A DNA stretch of 64,000 nt from the NCBI GenBank assembly GCA_963734435.1, contig CAVTHA010000009.1:186001-250000 (forward strand), in the 5' to 3' direction. Numbering within the stretch: position 1 is the stretch's first letter; each line of letters starts with the position of its first letter. Positions 57,943 through 64,000 of this stretch are shown here, piece after piece. The position numbers were made by a program, and so were the translations under genes. The DNA is from Bog-756 sp963734435 (GTDB lineage: Bacteria > Actinomycetota > Acidimicrobiia > Acidimicrobiales > RAAP-2). The notes beneath the pieces are model-generated. The model was not told the DNA's origin, did no database searches, and saw nothing but the letters and a program-made list of their open reading frames with translations.

Positions 57943-58328
57943 CGCTCCGGAGGGGTATGGCCGAAGGCGCGGTAGAAGCAGCTGCGGTTGCCGGTGTGGC
58001 AGGCGCCGACCCCATCCTGATCCACGGTCACGAGCAGGGCGTCGCCGTCGCAGTCGTAGTGAATGTCACGCACGTACTGCCGGTCTCCCGACGTCTCCCC
58101 CTTGCACCAGAGCTCCTGTCGGCTCCGGCTCCAGAACCAGGTCCGTCCGGTCTCCAAGGTCCGCCGCAGGGACTCTGGGCTCATCCAGGCGAACATGAGC
58201 ACGGCCCCGTCGGCGGCGTCCTGGACGATGGCGGCCACCAGGCCGTCGCTGTTGTAGTCGATCTGGGCCAGTTGATCCTCGGTGAAGTCGACCGGCGTGG
58301 CGGTGAATCTGGTCCCGGTGGTGCTCAC
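57939..58328 (-). CDS. hisI: Phosphoribosyl-AMP cyclohydrolase
   Basis: Third step of histidine synthesis, a zinc/magnesium hydrolase without the fused HisE domain. Motifs: IVQDAADGAVLMFAWMSPES, TGRTWFWSRSRQELWCKGETSG, the metal-binding DCDGDALLV, and the zinc Cys residues in GACHTGNRSCFYR. 129 residues from GTG 58328, with AGGGAG nine bases upstream. Stop overlaps the trpE ATG. Confidence 0.96.
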   Translation of the reverse strand: MSTTGTRFTATPVDFTEDQLAQIDYNSDGLVAAIVQDAADGAVLMFAWMSPESLRRTLETGRTWFWSRSRQELWCKGETSGDRQYVRDIHYDCDGDALLVTVDQDGVGACHTGNRSCFYRAFGHTPPER

Positions 58329-58375
58329 AGCTGATGCTCCCTGCTGGGTGGTCCGAAGGCGCGCCGGCCGTCAGG

Positions 58376-58493
58376 CACTGGTGTCCCGTCGGTCAGAGGT
58401 GTTCGGCTGGTCACTGGTGTCCCGCTGGTCACTGGTGTCCCGCTGGTCACTGGTGTCCCGATGGTCACTGGTGCCCCGATGGTCAGAGGTAGA
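58376..58493. repeat. 18-nt tandem repeat, 6 copies, between the cpn10-like gene and hisI
   Basis: Units run 58376-58393, 58394-58411, 58412-58429, 58430-58447, 58448-58465 and 58466-58483, the two central ones being identical (cactggtgtcccgctggt) and the outer ones diverged; a seventh decayed copy enters the cpn10 gene. On the minus strand one frame reads TSDQRD hexapeptides, continuous with an out-of-frame extension of the cpn10 gene. It fills most of the 154-bp gap. Confidence 0.93.
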
Positions 58494-58851
58494 GACCGGT
58501 GCCCCCGTCGATGCGGGTGGTGGCCACGGCATGGATGTCCCGCTCGCGCAGGATGATGTACTCGTCTCCTTGGACCTCCACCTCGAAGCGGTCCTCGGGG
58601 TTGAACAGCACGTTGTCGCCGACCTTGACCGAGCGGACGTGGGGGCCGACCGCCACCGCCTCGGCCCAGGCCAGCCGCCGCGACACCTGCGCGGTGGCCG
58701 GTATGAGGATGCCGGCCCTCGATCGGCGTTCGCCCTCGGCTTGGGGCACCTGGACGAGGACGCGGTCAGCCAGCACGGTGATGGCCAGCTTGGCGGGACT
58801 TCCATCGCCATTCTGGCTGTTCGCAGCGGCTTCCGAGGTCGTGGCTACCAC
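58483..58851 (-). CDS. GroES/Cpn10-like co-chaperonin
   Basis: 122-residue protein with one cpn10 domain (about 21-112): ITVLADRVLVQVPQAEG, the mobile-loop end GILIPATA (equivalent to GIVLP in GroES, the GroEL contact), AVAVGPHVRSVKVGDNVLFN and the C-terminal YIILRERDIHAV. A 20-residue polar extension precedes the fold and the usual GxExG roof loop is less conserved. GTG start. No groEL is nearby; it is embedded between hisF (52 bp) and hisI (154 bp) in the same orientation, so it is likely a second, operon-borne cpn10 rather than the housekeeping copy. Confidence 0.82.
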   Translation of the reverse strand: MVATTSEAAANSQNGDGSPAKLAITVLADRVLVQVPQAEGERRSRAGILIPATAQVSRRLAWAEAVAVGPHVRSVKVGDNVLFNPEDRFEVEVQGDEYIILRERDIHAVATTRIDGGTGLYL

Positions 58852-58903
58852 GCACGAAGGCTATCGCAGGGACGAACCGGGCCATTCGACAGCCGGCGTG
58901 CCA

Positions 58904-59692
58904 TCACACCGGCCGGACGGCGACCCCGGCCGCCGCCATGTAGGCCTTCGCCTGGCCCACGGTGAACTCACCCAGGTGGAAGATCGAGGCGGCCAGCACG
59001 GCGTCGGCCCCCCCGTCACGCGCCCCGGCGGCCAGGTGTTCGAGCGTGCCGACCCCCCCGGACGCGATGAGCGGCACCGGACACCGCGACGTGACCTGCC
59101 GAGTCAGCTCGAGGTCGAACCCGTGGCGCGTCCCGTCGCGGTCCATGGAGGTGAGCAGCACCTCGCCGGCGCCGAGTGCGGCACACCGCTCCGACCATGC
59201 CACCGCGTCCCGTCCGGTGCGGACCCGCCCGCCGTGCGTCACCACCTCCCAGCGCGGTCCCGATCCGTCCGGCCGCGCCGCGCCGGGCGCGACGCGCCGG
59301 GCATCGATGGCGGCAACCACGCACTGACTGCCGAATTCATCGGCCAGCTCGGCGACGAGGTCGGGCCGATCCACCGCCGCCGTGTTGACCCCGACCTTGT
59401 CGGCTCCCGCCCGGAGCAGCCGACGTGCGTCCTCGACCGTGCGCACGCCGCCGCCCACGGTGAACGGGATGAAGACGACTTCGGCGGTGCGCGACACCAC
59501 GTCCACCATCGTCTGGCGATCGTCTGACGATGCCGTGATGTCGAGGAACACGAGCTCGTCCGCCCCCTCGGCGTCGTAGCGGGTGGCCAGCTCCACCGGG
59601 TCACCGGCATCGAAGATGTCGGTGAACCGGACGCCCTTGACCACCCGGCCGCCGTCGACGTCGAGACACGGGATCACCCGTACCGTGCGCAT
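58904..59692 (-). CDS. hisF: Imidazole glycerol phosphate synthase cyclase subunit
   Basis: TIM-barrel cyclase that takes ammonia from HisH and makes IGP and AICAR. VIPCLDVDGGRVVKGV carries the first catalytic Asp, PFTVGGGVRTVEDA the phosphate site, LLTSMDRDGTRHGFD the second Asp, and PLIASGGVGTLEHL the second phosphate site. 262 residues from ATG 59692; the start codon lies inside the last codons of hisA. The frame runs open into hisA because of the hisA frameshift; this is not a gene fusion. Confidence 0.97.
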   Translation of the reverse strand: MRTVRVIPCLDVDGGRVVKGVRFTDIFDAGDPVELATRYDAEGADELVFLDITASSDDRQTMVDVVSRTAEVVFIPFTVGGGVRTVEDARRLLRAGADKVGVNTAAVDRPDLVAELADEFGSQCVVAAIDARRVAPGAARPDGSGPRWEVVTHGGRVRTGRDAVAWSERCAALGAGEVLLTSMDRDGTRHGFDLELTRQVTSRCPVPLIASGGVGTLEHLAAGARDGGADAVLAASIFHLGEFTVGQAKAYMAAAGVAVRPV

Positions 59693-60436
59693 GCCGCCAC
59701 TCCCTCCTCGACCGTCATGCGCCCGTCCACCAGTGCCTTCCCGCTGACGACCCCGGCCAGCCGGCGGTCCGGCGCCGTCCGGTGCCCGCAACTCCGCCAA
59801 AGCCACGATGTCCTCCACGCCGCTCACCCCGCCCGAGGCGATGACGGGGAGCTCGGTAGAGGCGAGCACGCGGCGAAGGCCGTCGAGATCCGGCCCGACG
59901 AGGGTGCCGTCGCGATCGATGGAGGTGGCGATGACCGCGCCCACTCCGGTGCCGGCCAGCTCGGCCAACAGCCCGTCGACGGTCCGGCCACTGCCCTGCT
60001 CCCAGCCCCGGACGGCCACCTCGGTCCGGCCGCTGGCGACCACCCGGTAGTCGACGCCGACTGCCACCCGGCCGGGGTGAGCGGCAGTGAGCTTTCCGAC
60101 CACCTCCGGTTCGTCGAGCACCACGGTGCCGAGCACGACCCGGGCCACGCCCCCGTCGAGAAGCTCGTCGACGTCGTCGGCAGTTCGAACCCCGCCCCCA
60201 CTCTGGACCGGGATCTCGACGGCCGCAGCGATCGCCAGCACGGTGCGACGGTTGACGCCGTGGCCGGTGCGGGCGGCATCGAGATCGACCACGTGGAGCC
60301 ACTGGGCGCCGGCGGCGGCGAACCGGGTGGCCAGGGCGACCGGGTCACCGTAGCGGTGCTGCCGGTCGAAATCGCCCTGGGCCAGGCGGACCGCACCGCC
60401 ATCCCTGATGTCGATGGCCGGGTACAGCTCCATCAT
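59674..60436 (-). CDS. hisA: ProFAR isomerase HisA (PriA type possible; one frameshift)
   Basis: Amadori isomerase of histidine synthesis. MMELYPAIDIRDGGAVRL carries the first catalytic Asp, SGGGVRTADD and VIATSIDRDGTLVGPD the phosphate site and second Asp, VIASGGVSGVED the last phosphate site. Near plus-strand 59766-59773 (ggtccggcg) an extra base shifts the frame; correcting it gives RRLAGVVSGKALVDGRM and a stop at 59674-59676, a 253-residue protein overlapping hisF by 19 bases. Since a trpF gene is present, the bifunctional PriA role is not required. ATG overlaps the hisH stop. Confidence 0.88.
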
Positions 60437-61053
60437 TCACTTCCGTCGACGACACGCACGAAATTGGCCAGGATGCCGAGGCCGACGGCGCCGGACTTCT
60501 CCGGGTGGAACTGGGTGCCCCATACCCGGCCCCGGTCGGCCGAGGCCGTCACCGGTCCGCCGTAGTCGCAGATCGACGAGGTGTCGGCGGTCCGCTCCGG
60601 CGCGAAGGAGTGCAGGAAGTAGACCCAGGCCGACGGGCGCACACCGGCCAGCAGGCCCGGCCCGAAGGCGTCTCCGGCCACGGGCATCAGCTGGTTCCAC
60701 TGCATCTGGGGATGCTTGACCCCCGGCGGCAGCCGCCTCACCTTCCCGGCCAGGACGCCGAGCCCGGACGCGGCCGGATCCTCGTCGGAACCCTCGTAGA
60801 GCAGCTGGAATCCCACACAGATGCCCAGGAAGGGCACACCCCGCTCGACGGCAGACAGGGCCACCCGGTCCAGCCCGCTGCGGCGCAAGGCCTCGGCGCA
60901 GCGCCCGAAGGCCCCGACTCCCGGAAGCACGATCCCGTCGGCGCCGGCGGCCCGCTCCGGATCGGCGATCAGCTCGGCGTCGGCCCCGAGGTGCTGGAGT
61001 GCCTTCTCGGCGGAGCGAAGGTTCCCGATGCCGTAGTCAAGGACGGCGATCAC
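60433..61053 (-). CDS. hisH: Imidazole glycerol phosphate synthase glutaminase subunit
   Basis: Class I glutamine amidotransferase that feeds ammonia to HisF. LDYGIGNLRSAEKAL at the start, oxyanion LPGVGAFG, nucleophile Cys in FLGICVGFQLL, and the His-Glu pair in GTQFHPEKSG. 206 residues from GTG 61053. Stop overlaps the hisA start; hisB ends 85 bp upstream, with an 18-nt repeat between. Confidence 0.97.
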   Translation of the reverse strand: MIAVLDYGIGNLRSAEKALQHLGADAELIADPERAAGADGIVLPGVGAFGRCAEALRRSGLDRVALSAVERGVPFLGICVGFQLLYEGSDEDPAASGLGVLAGKVRRLPPGVKHPQMQWNQLMPVAGDAFGPGLLAGVRPSAWVYFLHSFAPERTADTSSICDYGGPVTASADRGRVWGTQFHPEKSGAVGLGILANFVRVVDGSE

Positions 61054-61060
61054 GGCCGGT

Positions 61061-61104
61061 CGCCGGTCGAGTGCCGGTCACCGGTCGAGTGCCGGCCGCC
61101 GGCA
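61061..61104. repeat. 18-nt repeat, about 2.5 copies, between hisB and hisH
   Basis: cgccggtcgagtgccggt (61061-61078) and caccggtcgagtgccggc (61079-61096) are followed by a partial third unit. They fill the 85-bp gap immediately upstream of the hisH GTG and so overlap where its ribosome-binding site should be. Confidence 0.8.
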
Positions 61105-61138
61105 CCGCCGGGACTGCCGGGTCGACCAGCGTGGCTGC

Positions 61139-61753
61139 TCACAGCGTCCCCTTGGTGGAGGGGACCCCGCTTCCCTCGAGGCGCACCGCGTCCCGCAGCG
61201 CCCGGGCCACCCCTTTGAACGACGCCTCCACGACGTGGTGGGTGTTCTTTCCCGAGAGGCGCCGCACGTGCAGCGTGAGCGCGGCGGCAGTGGCGAAGGC
61301 CCGCCAGAACTCCTCGGCCAGCTGCGGATCGAACGGCGGTGAGCCGAGCGCCTTGGTGTCCAGCGGGAAATCGATGTCGTAGGCCAAATAGGGCCGCCCC
61401 GAGAGATCGAGCGCCACTTCCACCAGTGCTTCGTCCAGCGGCAGGGCGATGGACGCGAAGCGTCGGATGCCGGCCTTGTCGCCGAGCGCCGACGACAGCG
61501 CTTCTCCCACCACGATGCCTACATCCTCCACCGTGTGATGGGCGTCGACGTCAAGGTCGCCGCGGGCGGCCACGGTGAGATCGAACCCGCCGTGGCGACC
61601 CAGCTGGCCGAGCATGTGGTCGAAGAACGGAAGCCCGGTCGACACGTCGCACACACCAGACCCGTCGATGTCGAGGTCCACGTCGACCGTGGTCTCCTTG
61701 GTCCGCCGGCGCCCGGAGCCCGTCCGGTGGTCTGTCGAGGTCGAGATGGTCAT
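61139..61753 (-). CDS. hisB: Imidazoleglycerol-phosphate dehydratase
   Basis: Manganese-dependent dehydratase, monofunctional (no phosphatase domain). GLPFFDHMLGQLGRHGGFD, DVDAHHTVEDVGIVVGEAL (His-His metal motif), PLDEALVEVALDLSGRPYL and the second motif KNTHHVVEASFKGVARAL are present. 204 residues from ATG 61753, which shares its A with the hisC TGA. The frame is open further upstream within hisC. Confidence 0.97.
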   Translation of the reverse strand: MTISTSTDHRTGSGRRRTKETTVDVDLDIDGSGVCDVSTGLPFFDHMLGQLGRHGGFDLTVAARGDLDVDAHHTVEDVGIVVGEALSSALGDKAGIRRFASIALPLDEALVEVALDLSGRPYLAYDIDFPLDTKALGSPPFDPQLAEEFWRAFATAAALTLHVRRLSGKNTHHVVEASFKGVARALRDAVRLEGSGVPSTKGTL

Positions 61754-62859
61754 CACACGTTCTTGGCCAGGGCGGCGAGGAAGCGGTTGTTCTCCGTCGG
61801 CAGCCCCACCGTGACGCGGAGGCAACCACTGACGCCCGGCCACCTCGAACAGTCTCGCACGAGTACCGACGAGTCGAGGAGCCTCGACCACAGTTCATAG
61901 GCATCGACCGTCGTAGGCCGGAAGAGGATGAAGTTGGCGTCGGACGGCCAGGTGTCCACGGGCAGTTCGGCCAGGGCGGCGGCGATGCGGCCCCGCTCCT
62001 CGCGCAGCATGGCCACCGTGGTCTCCATCTCGGCGGCGAAGTCGAGGGCCAGGCGACCGGCCAACTGCTTGGCGGCATCCAGGTGGTAGGGCAGGGACAC
62101 CATCTCGCAGGCCGCGATGACCTCGGGGTCAGCGATCACATACCCGAGCCGCAGTCCCGCCAGCGACCACGTCTTGGAGAAGGTCCGTACGACAGCCATA
62201 CGATCGGAACCGGGGCCGCCCGACCGCATGACGTCGAGGGCGGAAGCGGGCGCGAATTGCCCATAGGCCTCGTCCACCACCACCAGGCCCGAGGCGATCG
62301 AGAGGACCGATGAGATCTGCCCGGGCGGGTCGGCCACCCCGGTCGGGTTGTTGGGCGAGCACAAAAAGGTGATCACCGGGTCATGGGCGCCGACCACCCG
62401 CTTCACCTCGTCGAGGTCGAGGTGGAATCCCTCGGCGCGCCGGCCGGAGACGACGGAGGTGCCGGTGATCCGGGCGATCTGCCGATGCAGCGAATAGGTC
62501 GGCTCGAACAGGGCGGCGTTTCGCCCCGGCCCGCCGTAGGCCAGGAGCAGCAGTTGGAGGACCTCGTTGGACCCGTTGGCACAGAAGACCTGCTCCGGGC
62601 GTATGTCGTAGTTGCGGGCCACCGCCCGGCGCAGCTCGGCGGCGTGCCGGTCCGGATACCGGTTGAAATGGATCTCGGCCAATCCGGAACGGAAGGCGTC
62701 GAACCATTTGGGGGGTGGCGGGAGCGGTGACTCGTTGGTGTTGAGGCGCGCCAGGACCTCCGCCTGGGCCGAGTGGTACCCGGTCAGCGCGTCCAGGTCC
62801 GGGCGGACCGACGGGAACCCCGGCCGGTGGGGCGTCAACCCGCCCATCAACCCGGCCAT
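61753..62859 (-). CDS. hisC: Histidinol-phosphate aminotransferase
   Basis: PLP-dependent fold type I transaminase. LNTNESPLPPPP, the cofactor Asn/Asp/Tyr positions in CSPNNPTG and VVDEAYGQF, and the Schiff-base Lys in RTFSKTWSLAGLRLGY are clear; Arg for substrate carboxylate is in LRVTVGLPTENN. 368 residues from ATG 62859, overlapping the hisD end by 13 bases. Confidence 0.97.
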   Translation of the reverse strand: MAGLMGGLTPHRPGFPSVRPDLDALTGYHSAQAEVLARLNTNESPLPPPPKWFDAFRSGLAEIHFNRYPDRHAAELRRAVARNYDIRPEQVFCANGSNEVLQLLLLAYGGPGRNAALFEPTYSLHRQIARITGTSVVSGRRAEGFHLDLDEVKRVVGAHDPVITFLCSPNNPTGVADPPGQISSVLSIASGLVVVDEAYGQFAPASALDVMRSGGPGSDRMAVVRTFSKTWSLAGLRLGYVIADPEVIAACEMVSLPYHLDAAKQLAGRLALDFAAEMETTVAMLREERGRIAAALAELPVDTWPSDANFILFRPTTVDAYELWSRLLDSSVLVRDCSRWPGVSGCLRVTVGLPTENNRFLAALAKNV

Positions 62860-64000
62860 CGCAGTCTCACCGATTCGGCATGGGCGGGGAGCCCCTCGGT
62901 CTCGGCCAGCGTCACGACGGCCGGTCCGAGCGTCTCCAGCGCGGCCTCGGTCACCGTCACGGCATGGATGTGACGCCAGAAATCGTCGACCCGGAGCACG
63001 CTGGAGAACCGGGCGGACCGGTTGGTCGGGAGGACATGGTTGGGGCCGGCCAGGTAGTCACCCACGCTGGCCGGTGACATCGGCCCGAGAAAGACGGCTC
63101 CGGCCGTGTCGATGAGAGGCAGCAGGGTGTCCGCGTCGTCGGTGAGGATCTCCAGGTGCTCGGGGGCGACGACATTGGCCACGGCGCAGGCCTGCTCGGG
63201 CCCATCCACCATCACCACGTGCCCGCCGGTCCGGAGGGTGGCCTCGAGGTCGGCGCGGCGCGGCGAGTCCTGCACCATGCGCTCCACTTCCTGCTCCACG
63301 GCATCGGCCTCCTCGTCCGACCAGGTCACCAACCAGGCTGCTCCGTCGGGACCGTGCTCGGCCTGGACCACCAGGTCGATGGCGGCCAACTCGGGGGGCG
63401 TCTCCGGACCGGCGACGACCACCACCTCGGACGGCCCGGCGAAGGCCGATGGCACCCCGACCACTCCGGAGACCTGGCGCTTTGCCTCCGCCACATAGCG
63501 GTTGCCCGGACCGACGATCACGTCGACCGGTTCGATCGACTCGGTGCCGAAGGCCAGGGCGGCGATGGCCTGGGCTCCTCCCACCCGGTAGATCTCGTCG
63601 ACCCCGGCCAGCGCGGCGGCGGCCAGTGATGCGTCGTCGACCCGGCCGTCGCTCCCCGGCGGCACGCACAGCACGATCCGGTCGACCCCGGCCACCCGGG
63701 CCGGCACGGCACACATCAGCACGGTCGAGGGATAGCGCGCGCTCGCCCGCCCGGCGCGTAACAGCCGGCCCGCTCGACCGGCCTCCGGAGTTGCCGCACG
63801 GTGATGCCGCCCGACTCGAAGTCATCCGGCTCCTTGCCCCCTGACTCGTGCAGGTGGTACGCGAGGATTCGCTCGTGGGCCACCTCGAGCGCACTCCGCA
63901 ACACGTCGGGGATGCGTCCAAGCGCGGCAGCCACCTCGGCCGGCGCCACCCGGAGCTCGTCCACCTCCACCCCGTCGAACCGTTGGGTCAGGCGCCGCAG
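62847..64000 (-). CDS. hisD: Histidinol dehydrogenase (5' end outside window; one frameshift)
   Basis: Zinc enzyme oxidising histidinol to histidine. The frame is open from the window edge (LRRLTQRFDGVEVDELRVA). It continues through VERAGCYAPGGRARY, IVGPGNRYVAEAKRQV, the catalytic QAEHGPDGAAWLVT and APEHLEILTDD. Between GGRA and YPSTVLMC the frame breaks in a gc-run (plus-strand 63734-63742): gcgcgcgc has two extra bases (or lacks one). The corrected join gives GGRARYPSTVLM, matching the family. Stop at 62847 overlaps hisC. Probable first gene of the his operon in this direction, unless more lie upstream. Confidence 0.9.

Noticed and set aside
58376..58493. Second CRISPR-like candidate
   Set aside because: Same reason: contiguous 18-nt units without spacers, bordered by ordinary genes.
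58904..60436. A 510-codon open frame suggesting a HisA-HisF fusion
   Set aside because: The joint reads as low-complexity sequence where HisA should end VSGKALVDGRM. Removing one extra base gives a normal HisA stop overlapping the HisF start, so these are two genes.

Overview
The window is a very GC-rich (roughly 70 % by eye), densely coded bacterial chromosome segment. Gene content points to an actinobacterium, most likely of the Acidimicrobiia: uvrA/uvrB/coaE and rpsA/polA/PdtaR-type ANTAR regulator neighbourhoods, a his-trp run, a DUF222/HNH endonuclease, a mycothiol-type maleylpyruvate-isomerase-fold protein, and an AftD-like (DUF3367) arabinofuranosyltransferase. The class is inferred from gene order and family types, not from a marker-gene comparison. 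GTG starts and 1-4 base stop/start overlaps (GTGA, TGATG) are common, as expected for coupled operons in such genomes.

Layout. 1-489: end of nadA (+). 589-7404 (-): uvrA, uvrB, coaE and a SAM methyltransferase. 7465-20234: cell-envelope glycan locus with an AftD-like GT-C protein (+) facing GT4 glycosyltransferase, Wzx-type flippase, UDP-galactopyranose-mutase-like flavoprotein, PIG-V mannosyltransferase and GT39 glycosyltransferase (-). 20408-26330 (+): a complete five-gene dpp/opp-type peptide ABC importer, interrupted by nine one-base insertions. 26539-33562 (-): rpsA, polA, pdtaR-like regulator, small coiled-coil protein, menC. 33809-38440: lower-GC accessory stretch with a secreted propeller-like protein, an 18-nt repeat block, tRNA-Leu(CAA), an integrase fragment and two cyclic-nucleotide-binding proteins. 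38611-40920: DUF222/HNH protein and a DUF457-type membrane protein, divergent. 41118-44691 (+): fabD-fabG-acpP-fabF. 44717-47171 (+): maleylpyruvate-isomerase-like protein and an ABC1/UbiB kinase. 47250-50791 (-): trpC-trpF-trpB-trpA. 50895-54061 (+): two-component system and an SDR. 54081-64000 (-): hisD-hisC-hisB-hisH-hisA-hisF-cpn10-hisI-trpE-ygfZ-APH kinase.

How the parts work together. The his and trp genes form two same-strand runs separated by an oppositely oriented regulator block; trpE is coupled to hisI by an overlapping stop/start. hisG, hisE, trpD and trpG are not in the window. The fab block supplies malonyl-ACP and the first condensation/reduction steps of type II fatty acid synthesis. 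The envelope cluster looks able to make, flip and extend a polyprenyl-linked saccharide.

Two window-wide oddities stand out. First, many otherwise intact genes carry single-base frameshifts, almost always an extra base, crowded into the dpp operon (9) and one response regulator (5), while neighbouring multi-kilobase genes have none. Consensus error is the likeliest cause, but the clustering deserves checking. Second, short tandem repeats whose period is a multiple of three (15, 18, 21 or 24 nt) recur at gene ends and gene junctions, often reading as peptide repeats.
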